Of a stretch of DNA of 64,000 bases, positions 8,827 through 15,721 are shown piece by piece. The stretch spans positions 496,001 to 560,000 of the forward strand of contig JBFMDX010000001.1 in the NCBI GenBank assembly GCA_040753795.1. Direction: 5' to 3'. This DNA is from Thermodesulfobacteriota bacterium. Its GTDB lineage: Bacteria > Desulfobacterota > Desulfobacteria > Desulfobacterales > Desulfosudaceae. The translations under genes were made by a program, and so were the position numbers. Each line of letters starts with the position of its first letter. Within the stretch, counting starts at the first letter, position 1. The notes beneath the pieces were generated by a model. The model did no database searches and was not told where the DNA came from. It saw nothing but the letters and a program-made list of their open reading frames with translations.

Positions 8827-11438
8827 CCCGAACCGGCTTGTCCGGCCAGAACGGATTTTCTGATGTCGGCGTTGATTTTTTCCCGGTAATAGGCGATGGC
8901 CGCCTCGTTGGACATGATCATGTCCAGCTGCCGGGTATGCAGAACCAGATAGCCCAGGATTTTCAATCGCTCCAGCATGAAAGCGATTTCAAATCCTTCG
9001 ACCCGGGCGACCAGGTTGTCCCGGTTGGTTTCGACCCGGAACCCGTGATCCGTGAGGATGTCGGCGATGAACCGGATGCGCCGGATCCGGCGCTGGCTGT
9101 CGGCGGCGCCTCCCTTGAAACGGAAGCTGATATAGTTTTCGGCGGTCCGTTCGCTGACCAGGGACTCCACGGTTGAAAAATGATATCCCAGCCGGGACGT
9201 GAAGCTGCAGTAATTTTTGGAAATCATGAAATAGTTGCGTTCCGTGTAGGCGGACTTGACGGACGTCTCCAGGTCCCGGTTGGCCGTGGAGCGGAACATA
9301 ACCGAAGCCAGCCCCTTGTTGTCAATGGGCGGCGGCCCGTCCCAGGGCACCGCGATCATGCCTTCCCACAGGGCCAGCATGGGAACGGACGTGATCTCCT
9401 CCAGCCGGATATGCTTTCCTCTGGCGTCTTCCCGGACCCCGTCATCCAGGTTCAGTATCCACCATTGCATGGGCACTTTATAGAAGAGCTGCTTGCTGGA
9501 GCGCTCGGAGAAGTCGTGATCCCTGCCGAAATTGAACATCTCCTGCACCGATTTCTCATGGGCAAAGCGGGTGATGTCGTGAAAGGTTTGGCAGTTCTCG
9601 GGTTTGAAGTCCGGAGAATAGGGGTCCAGCAGGTTCAGGGGGATGATGTATCGGCTGACCTCCAGCAGGGTGTTATACACCGGGCTGCCTTCGATGCGGC
9701 TGCGGTCGGAATCCGCGGGCCGCTGGGGGAGGTCCACGATGCCGGCGTAAACACAGGCGCTGCCGGCGTCCACCGTCACGCGGTCACCGTTTTTCAGGGT
9801 CCGGGTGAGGTCTTTCAGGCCGAATATGGCCGGCACCTGGAATTCCCGGGCGACGTTGGCCAGATGACCGGCAAAGGTGCCGTGCTCGGTCAGAACGGCG
9901 GCCGTGCGGTTGAGCAGCGAGGCCCACAGGGGCAGCGCCTGGCTGGCCACCAGTACCCCGCCCTCGGGAAAGCGGACCATGTCGTCGGGACCGGTCACGA
10001 TGAACACTTCTCCGGCGGCGATTCCCGGGCAGATGACGGTTCCCCCCGAGGCCAGCACGTTTTCCCTGGCCTTCTGCATGAGGGCGTCGGAAACTTCGGC
10101 CGTTCCGGATTCCATCTGCCGAAGGGGTCGACACTGAAGGATATAGACAGTTCCGTCCCGGTCGATGGCCCATTCCACGTCCTGGGGAGACCCATAGTAC
10201 AGTTCCATGCGCACGGCCAGTTCCGCCAGGGCCGTGGCCTCGTCATCCCGAATGGACGGCTGGGACACGGTTTCATCAACGGTTTCCATCCGGCAGGTGC
10301 CGCCTTCGGTCCGGCAGACGAAACGGCTTTTTTTGTCCCGGATATCCCGGCGGGATATCTCCAGGGGTTCAGTCCGCGCGACCACGAACAGGTCGCAGTC
10401 CACGCTGCCGTCCACCACGGCCTTGGGCAGGCCCCAGGCTGAATTGATGAAGATGGAGTCGTCGCCGGCGTCCAGGGGATTGCGGGTGTACATGACGCCG
10501 CCGCAGCGGGCGTCCACCATGGCCAGACAGCCGACGCTCATGGCGATGTCTTCATCCCGGATGCCTTTATTGAGGCGGTAGGTGATGGCGGTCAAACTGT
10601 ACTTGCTGGCCACGACCTCCTTGTAGGTTTGCACCAGGGACGCCAGGGACACGTTGAGTTCGGAGTGATACTGTCCGGCAAAGGAGTTGGCGGCCGAGTC
10701 TTCGCCCATGGCGCTGCTTCTCAAGGCCATGGGAACCGGTCCGCCCGATTCTTGCTCCAGGGCGCCGGCGGCCCCGGTCATCTCCTGCTCCAGGTCTTCC
10801 GGAAGAGGCGCGCTGATGATCATTTTCCGGATCTCCTCGCTGGCGGCGTAGAGGGCCTCCATATCGGTGATATCGATGGCGATAAAGCGCTTGTCGATGT
10901 CGGCCTGGAGATCGTTGTGGGCAATGAAGTGTTGATAGGCACGGGCGGAAATGACAAATCCGGCCGGGACCTTCAGCCCGACCTTGTTCCGGATTTCGCC
11001 CAGGTTGGCCATCTTGCCGCCGACCAGGTCCGCCATGGTGCGGTCCACGTCGGCCAGGGGAATGACGGCCCGCTGGTCGGCGGGCTCTTTTTTCTGCTCG
11101 ATCAGGGCGCTGACGTTTTTCATGATTTCGTCAAAACGCCCGTAAAGCGGGTTGTATTTGCCGCCGCTTAACTGCTCCAGGTGTTTGAGGAGGCGGAGCA
11201 GGTTGACGGTAATGGCGATGCAGTTGCTTCTGACAAAGGACATGCCGAAGGGCTGCCTGCCCGCCAGGGCCTGTTCCATGGCGGTCATGATTTCAAGGGC
11301 GCTGTTATTGGCGTTGAGCAGCAGCTTGAAGTGGTGGTAGCGCTCCTTGAAGGCAATGCGGAGGCCCTCCACGTCGACCGTGTCGGCGGATGACGTTCCG
11401 GTGAGCCGCGATTTGAAGAAATGGATCAGTCGTTTCAT
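8823..11438 (-). CDS. Dikinase-like phosphotransferase: ATP-grasp, phosphohistidine domain, novel C-terminal domain
   Basis: An 871-residue protein. Residues 1-125 are a helical extension. Residues about 130-440 form the PPDK-type ATP-grasp domain with GGKMANLGE, RSSAMGEDSAANSFAGQ and VEWAID...YILQCRP. Residues about 465-570 are the swivelling domain with His525 in FAGHLANVARE, the residue phosphorylated in PEP synthase and PPDK. Residues 570-871 are not the PEP/pyruvate TIM barrel but a roughly 300-residue domain I do not recognise, so the phosphate acceptor is unknown. Rifampin phosphotransferase shows that this architecture can serve other acceptors. The upstream neighbours are a TauE/SafE permease, a membrane protein and two response regulators on the same strand. 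No Shine-Dalgarno is visible; a perfect 19-bp hairpin lies directly upstream. Confidence 0.75.
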   Translation of the reverse strand: MKRLIHFFKSRLTGTSSADTVDVEGLRIAFKERYHHFKLLLNANNSALEIMTAMEQALAGRQPFGMSFVRSNCIAITVNLLRLLKHLEQLSGGKYNPLYGRFDEIMKNVSALIEQKKEPADQRAVIPLADVDRTMADLVGGKMANLGEIRNKVGLKVPAGFVISARAYQHFIAHNDLQADIDKRFIAIDITDMEALYAASEEIRKMIISAPLPEDLEQEMTGAAGALEQESGGPVPMALRSSAMGEDSAANSFAGQYHSELNVSLASLVQTYKEVVASKYSLTAITYRLNKGIRDEDIAMSVGCLAMVDARCGGVMYTRNPLDAGDDSIFINSAWGLPKAVVDGSVDCDLFVVARTEPLEISRRDIRDKKSRFVCRTEGGTCRMETVDETVSQPSIRDDEATALAELAVRMELYYGSPQDVEWAIDRDGTVYILQCRPLRQMESGTAEVSDALMQKARENVLASGGTVICPGIAAGEVFIVTGPDDMVRFPEGGVLVASQALPLWASLLNRTAAVLTEHGTFAGHLANVAREFQVPAIFGLKDLTRTLKNGDRVTVDAGSACVYAGIVDLPQRPADSDRSRIEGSPVYNTLLEVSRYIIPLNLLDPYSPDFKPENCQTFHDITRFAHEKSVQEMFNFGRDHDFSERSSKQLFYKVPMQWWILNLDDGVREDARGKHIRLEEITSVPMLALWEGMIAVPWDGPPPIDNKGLASVMFRSTANRDLETSVKSAYTERNYFMISKNYCSFTSRLGYHFSTVESLVSERTAENYISFRFKGGAADSQRRIRRIRFIADILTDHGFRVETNRDNLVARVEGFEIAFMLERLKILGYLVLHTRQLDMIMSNEAAIAYYREKINADIRKSVLAGQAGSG

Positions 11439-11445
11439 GTCGTCA

Positions 11446-11486
11446 GATGATAAGAAGCGCCGGAAGGTCCGGCGCTTCTTATCATC
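11446..11486 (-). terminator. Perfect 19-bp stem-loop between the membrane protein gene and the dikinase gene
   Basis: Positions 11446-11464 and 11468-11486 are exactly complementary with a 3-base loop. There is no U-tract on the minus strand, and the stem ends 7 bases before the dikinase start at 11438. It could be a processing site, an attenuator or a cover on the ribosome entry site. Confidence 0.6.
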
Positions 11487-11518
11487 ATATCGCTTGTCCT
11501 TTTTCCGGTCAATACCGA

Positions 11519-12214
11519 TCAGTGGCTGATCTGCATGCCTGATCCTTCAAAGATAAAGAGAATGGCGTATCCGTACCACAGGGTATAAATCACGTAAAAG
11601 ACCAGCGCAAACAGCACCGTTCCCAGCCGGTCGGTGATTTTTTCCGGTACGATTTTATAGTAGTTGTAGGCGCACTCCACGGCCTTGGTCATGACCGTAT
11701 AGACCACTTTGCCTTCGGCAAATTTCTCCTGCTTGTTGAGATCCTTCTGCATGGCCTTCAGGCTTTTATGCCAGCAGAAAAGGGCCTTCCGGCCTTCCAG
11801 CCCGTATTTGGCCTGGAGTTTTTCCCCGTCGTTGTGGAACAGCGTGTCGGCGTCTTCCAGACAGTTGCCCAGAATAGCACCGAAATCGCCGGTAACCGTC
11901 AGGGTGGCGCCTTCGACCACGGCCGTGGCCTGAGACTTCCGGAACAGCAGGGCGCTTTCCGCGGCCTGGGCTTCGGTGTCATAGGTCAGTTTGACCGTGA
12001 CCGGTTTGCCGGTCTGGGCTTTTTTCACATCCTCGCTGATGGCCGGAATGTAGTAGGCTGATCCCTTGGAAATGGAGTTGAACAGGTTGTCCAGGTAATT
12101 GAGCCCGTTCTGTCCGTGGTACAGGGGCATGAAGATGGCGACCAGCACCGCCAGAAAGGCCGCCAATAATATAATGCCGCCAAACAGCTCTTTCTTGTTG
12201 GTAGTCGATGTCAT
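11519..12214 (-). CDS. Unknown membrane protein with two membrane segments
   Basis: A 231-residue protein with a membrane segment at about residues 10-30 and another at about 198-222, and a hydrophilic domain of about 165 residues between them. That domain carries beta-strand-like stretches (VTVKLTYD, ATLTVTGDFG) and scattered cysteines. GGAGG overlapping the end of the TauE gene precedes ATG 12214, with 4 bases between the genes, so the two are translationally linked. I do not recognise the family. The context suggests an accessory subunit of the TauE permease. Confidence 0.6.
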   Translation of the reverse strand: MTSTTNKKELFGGIILLAAFLAVLVAIFMPLYHGQNGLNYLDNLFNSISKGSAYYIPAISEDVKKAQTGKPVTVKLTYDTEAQAAESALLFRKSQATAVVEGATLTVTGDFGAILGNCLEDADTLFHNDGEKLQAKYGLEGRKALFCWHKSLKAMQKDLNKQEKFAEGKVVYTVMTKAVECAYNYYKIVPEKITDRLGTVLFALVFYVIYTLWYGYAILFIFEGSGMQISH

Positions 12215-12218
12215 GGTA

Positions 12219-13499
12219 TTACGCCTCCTTGCCTCTAAGTTTTTTGATGTTCAATACAAACGTGCCGATGACCCAGACCGCGAAAATGGTGATAAAGACA
12301 AAAAAGAGCCAGATGCCCAGTTTGTCCAGAATGGCCGCTGTCTCCTTGGAAAGCGGGAACCAGCCCACGGAGGAGAGTTTGGAGGGCAGGGCGAAAAACC
12401 GGTTGATAAAGCCGGCCAGCACCGCCATGGCGTAAAATCCCCGGATGGTGATGCCCTTGACCACTTTGGTGGTCATGGCGCCGATCTGGATGCCCACCAG
12501 GGAACCCAGCAGCATGCCCATGGCCAGGGTATAGAAGATGAAGCCGTAGATGGCATACTGGCCGATGGCCGCGTATCCGGCCGTAAAGATGATCTGGAAA
12601 ATATCCGTGCCCACGGTGGTCATGGAGGATACGCCCAGAACGTAAACGAAGATGGGGAAAGTCAGAAATCCGCCGCCTACGCCCATGATGGCCGCGGCCA
12701 GGCCGACGAAAAAACCGCTGGCTATGAGGAACCAGGAGGAGATACGGCGTCCGCCGGGAATCAGGCCCTGGTCAAAGGTGACCATGGGGGGCAGGTTCAT
12801 GGCCTGGAGTTTTTTTGGCAGATTGCCCATATCAGTGCCCTCGTCTTTTCCGCCGTGGAAATCGCCGCCGCCCTCCGCCTTTCTGGCCTTGAGAAAGTCA
12901 AGCAGGGAATAAAGGCCCAGGGCGCCCAGCATGAGCACGTAGATGGTGGTGATAAAGGCGTCGCTGATGACAGGGTTTAATTCATACAGAACGCGGTTGA
13001 TCCACCCGCCCAGGGAGGCGCCGCCGATGGAGCCGATCAGGAAGATGACGGCCAGGGACACCGAGATGTTGCCGAGTTTTTTGTGCAGCACGCTGCCCAT
13101 GATGGCCTTGGCAAAAATATGGAACAGGTCAGTACCCACCGCCAGAATACCCTTGATGCCGGCGCTCATCAGGGCCGGGGCGATGATGAACCCGCCGCCC
13201 GCGCCGATGCAGCCGGTAATCAGCCCCGCGCACAGACCGATCAGGATCGAGGCGATGAAGACTTTCATGGTAAAGAAGGACGGGCTGTAGGCGGTTTTTC
13301 CGCCGAGATAGCCCGGGAGCCCGCCGGCGATGTCGTCGGCGAACACCACGCCGCCGATGAGGATCGGCAGCAGCATCAATACCAGAACCAGGAGGCGTCT
13401 TTTATCGCTCAAAATGGTTCTGGCCGTACTGATTTCCCATTCCGCATGGGCTTGCGCGCCCGCGTACAGGAACTGGCCTGCTTTGGTCAAGAACCGCAT
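12219..13499 (-). CDS. TauE/SafE (TSUP) family permease
   Basis: A 426-residue multi-pass membrane protein of the sulfite-exporter TauE/SafE family. Two homologous halves are visible, each with the glycine-rich signature: GCIGAGGGFIIAPAL at about 115-130 and AAIMGVGGGFLTFPI at about 265-280. The N-terminus has an extra hydrophilic stretch of about 35 residues and a first membrane span. It is longer than simple family members (about 250-300 residues), because of this extension and a loop between the halves. AAGGAGA precedes ATG 13499. Family members export or import small sulfur or carbon oxyanions; sulfite or a related compound would fit a sulfate reducer, but the substrate is inference. Confidence 0.85.
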   Translation of the reverse strand: MRFLTKAGQFLYAGAQAHAEWEISTARTILSDKRRLLVLVLMLLPILIGGVVFADDIAGGLPGYLGGKTAYSPSFFTMKVFIASILIGLCAGLITGCIGAGGGFIIAPALMSAGIKGILAVGTDLFHIFAKAIMGSVLHKKLGNISVSLAVIFLIGSIGGASLGGWINRVLYELNPVISDAFITTIYVLMLGALGLYSLLDFLKARKAEGGGDFHGGKDEGTDMGNLPKKLQAMNLPPMVTFDQGLIPGGRRISSWFLIASGFFVGLAAAIMGVGGGFLTFPIFVYVLGVSSMTTVGTDIFQIIFTAGYAAIGQYAIYGFIFYTLAMGMLLGSLVGIQIGAMTTKVVKGITIRGFYAMAVLAGFINRFFALPSKLSSVGWFPLSKETAAILDKLGIWLFFVFITIFAVWVIGTFVLNIKKLRGKEA

Positions 13500-13535
13500 G
13501 AATTTTCTCCTTTTTGTTAAGCTGTTGAAAGTTTG

Positions 13536-13970
13536 TTAAGTCTGTTTCCGGATAATATCCTCAATTCCTTTAATTTTTGATTCCTGAAGCCGTTTTTTCT
13601 GACAGGCGTCCTTTATTTTATAAAACAGTTCGTCAAAGTCCGCCGGTTTGACGATATAATCAAAGGCGCCGACCTCCATGCCTTCTCTGGCCGCGTCCAG
13701 CATGGCGTGACCGGTGAGCATGATGACCTCGATCAGGGGCCATCGGGTTTTGATTTCTTTTAAGATCTCGATGCCGCCGCGGCAGCCGGGCATTTTGACA
13801 TCCAGGACCACCACGTCCACGGGCTGCTTTTCAATCAGGGCCAGGGCCTCTTCTCCGCTGGGAATGCCGGTGGCGTTTATCTCCCGCCTGGTCATCCGTT
13901 TGGTGATGACATCGAGAAATCCGGTCTCGTCATCCACAAAAAGCACGTTCACCATATCAGGCATTTCCAC
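13536..13970 (-). CDS. Single-domain response regulator (receiver only)
   Basis: A receiver domain of about 144 residues with the acidic pair in LFVDDE, the phospho-acceptor Asp in VVVLDVKMPG and the conserved Lys in YIVKPADF. No DNA-binding or output domain follows, only a basic helical tail. The GTG at 13970, ATG at 13964 or ATG at 13952 could each be the start; they differ by at most 6 residues and none has a decisive ribosome site. It lies between the second receiver gene and TauE on the same strand. Confidence 0.85.
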   Translation of the reverse strand: MEMPDMVNVLFVDDETGFLDVITKRMTRREINATGIPSGEEALALIEKQPVDVVVLDVKMPGCRGGIEILKEIKTRWPLIEVIMLTGHAMLDAAREGMEVGAFDYIVKPADFDELFYKIKDACQKKRLQESKIKGIEDIIRKQT

Positions 13971-13993
13971 CCATTCCCGAAGTGATTGGATCG

Positions 13994-14416
13994 TTAGGAG
14001 CCGTCTTTTCCCATCTTGCCCAGGTAACGGCGTTTTTCCTCATTGATTTTCCGCTTCTCGCGGGCCTCTTCAATTTTCCGCACCAGTTCACTGATCTGGC
14101 AGGGCTTCATCAGATAGTCGCCGGCGCCGAGGTTGATCCCTTCCACCGCCGCTTCAAAGGTGGCCTGTCCGCTTAACATGATGACCTCCACCAGGGGAAA
14201 CCGTTTTTTGATCTCTTTTAGCACAGTAATGCCGTCCATGCCCGGCATTTTTACGTCCAGGACCACCACATCGGCATCCTGTTCCGCCAGCAGTCGAATA
14301 GCCGTTGTCCCTTCAAGGGCGGTCCGGACATCGTATCCCCGCTTGCTTAAAAGCTTGGCGTTTGAAGTGACAAAAGCCTCCTCGTCATCTACCAGCAGTA
14401 CTGTTGCCGTTGTCAT
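13994..14416 (-). CDS. Single-domain response regulator (receiver only)
   Basis: A 140-residue receiver with LLVDDEE, the phospho-acceptor in VVVLDVKMPGMDG and the conserved Lys in YLMKPCQI, ending in a strongly charged helix (REKRKINEEKRR). It has no output domain. It is the first gene of the operon, 23 bases before the next receiver and about 70 bases from a sigma-54-type promoter. GAGG with 7-base spacing precedes ATG 14416. With no histidine kinase in the operon, signal input must come from elsewhere. The pair may act as phosphate relays or by binding a partner protein. Confidence 0.88.
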   Translation of the reverse strand: MTTATVLLVDDEEAFVTSNAKLLSKRGYDVRTALEGTTAIRLLAEQDADVVVLDVKMPGMDGITVLKEIKKRFPLVEVIMLSGQATFEAAVEGINLGAGDYLMKPCQISELVRKIEEAREKRKINEEKRRYLGKMGKDGS

Positions 14417-14486
14417 CTCCTGACCTCATATAATAAGACGGGGGGCGGCTCATGCACCCCGGTCGCCTCTGCTGCCAGACTGAAAT

Positions 14487-14504
14487 TAGCACTTTCTATG
14501 CCAA
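14487..14504 (-). promoter_or_regulatory. Sigma-54 (-24/-12) promoter for the receiver/TauE/dikinase operon
   Basis: On the minus strand the sequence TTGGCATAGAAAGTGCTA matches the TGGCAC-N5-TTGCW consensus, with exact spacing between the GG and GC doublets and one mismatch in the -12 element. The -12 GC lies about 73 bases before ATG 14416. No enhancer-binding-protein gene is in the window. Confidence 0.6.
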
Positions 14505-14508
14505 GAGT

Positions 14509-14817
14509 AGCACAGGGGAAGAAGGACCCGCAAGCGGGCTCCGCCAATCTGGATCACACCGGTTGCTAATATAGTGGATTCAAAGAATGAACGCTCCGGC
14601 CGGGTGGCTGGCGGAGACGCCGGATGCCGGAAGCGCGGTATGGCTGTCGACCGCAGACGGCTGCCAAACGGTATCAACCGAATCCCGGGGTGAAGAGACC
14701 TTTTACAATCTATAAAAAATGTCGACACAAGGCCGGCCAGGAACCAGGCTTGTTTGACTGGGGCAAGTCGGGATTTTAATAATAGATAAAATAATTTATA
14801 TGGTTATCTGAAACCGG
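14509..14817. other. Intergenic stretch with no recognised gene
   Basis: About 300 bases upstream of the sigma-54 promoter and downstream of the flavoprotein gene. A short stem (CCCGC 14527-14531 with GCGGG 14534-14538) is the only clear structure. Enhancer sites for the sigma-54 promoter would be expected here, but I cannot identify a repeated motif. An 80-codon minus-strand frame at 14486-14728 shows no protein-like composition. Confidence 0.4.
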
Positions 14818-15654
14818 TCAAGGCGTTTTCACCGGTTTTTTCCACTCTCCATCCCGGAATGTTTCACGGACGGCCTTGAGCCGGTCTTTTATGGTTTCGT
14901 ACTCCTGTTTTTTGCCGAACAGCCATTCCATGTGTTTCATCTGGCCTTCTTTGGTGAATTCCGGGTCAAAATAGTAAAAATCCAGCCTGCCGCCATTTTG
15001 CCTGGCCACGGATTTGCAGATGGCGCATTCCAGGCCCCCGTCCGGGTGGGGCCGGAACAGGTCGGAAAAACACCGGGGGCATTGTCCGGGGCCGGTTGTT
15101 TTCCCCGCATCCGGTCGGGTCAGTGCCTGCGCGATATCAGTGATGCGCTGGCTGAAGGAGTCGTCCAGGGCCGCTTCACCGGGATGGGTGCCGAGGAAGC
15201 TTTCCACGCGGACGATATTTAACCCCAAAGACGCGGTCTGGGCGCACAGAGCCGTCTGGGCCAGGCCGGCGTATTTTTTCAGACCCAGGGTCAGGATGAC
15301 GGCGGCGGGGATGTGCTGGAAATGATGGAAATAGTGCGCTACCTGCAGCACCCGGTCGGAAATCATCTTGACGATGCCCACCGGCCCCAGGGCATAGTTC
15401 GGCGCCGCCATGATGATCGCGTCGGCCTGTTTCATCTGTTCCAGGAGCCAGACCATATCGTCCTCGATCTGGCATTGTTTGCCCGGAATCAGGCAGGCGT
15501 AACATCCCCGGCAGGGGCTTATCTCCAGGTCCGGCAGCCGGACCAGGGACAATTGCCATTGCCCACCCATCTGCCTGGCGACGGCCTTGGTGATAATTTC
15601 CGAGTTGCCCCGTTTCCGGTAAGAGGCGATCAATCCCAACAGCGTTTTTGCCAT
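14818..15654 (-). CDS. Iron-sulfur-type flavodoxin-fold reductase with C-terminal cysteine ribbon
   Basis: A 278-residue protein. The N-terminal half is an NAD(P)H-dependent FMN reductase/flavodoxin fold: LLGLIASYRKRGNSE binds FMN phosphate, and the loop SPCRGCYACLIPGKQC at about residues 46-62 has the compact cysteine motif of iron-sulfur flavoproteins. At about 190-215 two more cysteine pairs (CPRC and CAIC) form a zinc-ribbon- or rubredoxin-like knuckle not needed in the core family. A GGGGGG run precedes ATG 15654. The likely role is cytoplasmic electron transfer from a ferredoxin or NAD(P)H to an unknown acceptor. Its partner is not evident from the neighbours. Confidence 0.75.
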   Translation of the reverse strand: MAKTLLGLIASYRKRGNSEIITKAVARQMGGQWQLSLVRLPDLEISPCRGCYACLIPGKQCQIEDDMVWLLEQMKQADAIIMAAPNYALGPVGIVKMISDRVLQVAHYFHHFQHIPAAVILTLGLKKYAGLAQTALCAQTASLGLNIVRVESFLGTHPGEAALDDSFSQRITDIAQALTRPDAGKTTGPGQCPRCFSDLFRPHPDGGLECAICKSVARQNGGRLDFYYFDPEFTKEGQMKHMEWLFGKKQEYETIKDRLKAVRETFRDGEWKKPVKTP

Positions 15655-15721
15655 GTCAACCCCCTTTTTTTCTGGAAACGCTAACGTGACCCCGCTGTCG
15701 GTGTCAACAAAGAAAAAGGGG

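Noticed and set aside
9180-10442. A 420-codon open frame antisense to the dikinase gene
   Set aside because: The dikinase domains are clear, and the antisense protein shows no domain, start site or sensible composition.
14486-14728. A small gene of 80 codons on the minus strand
   Set aside because: It overlaps the sigma-54 promoter, lacks a ribosome site and has no protein-like composition.
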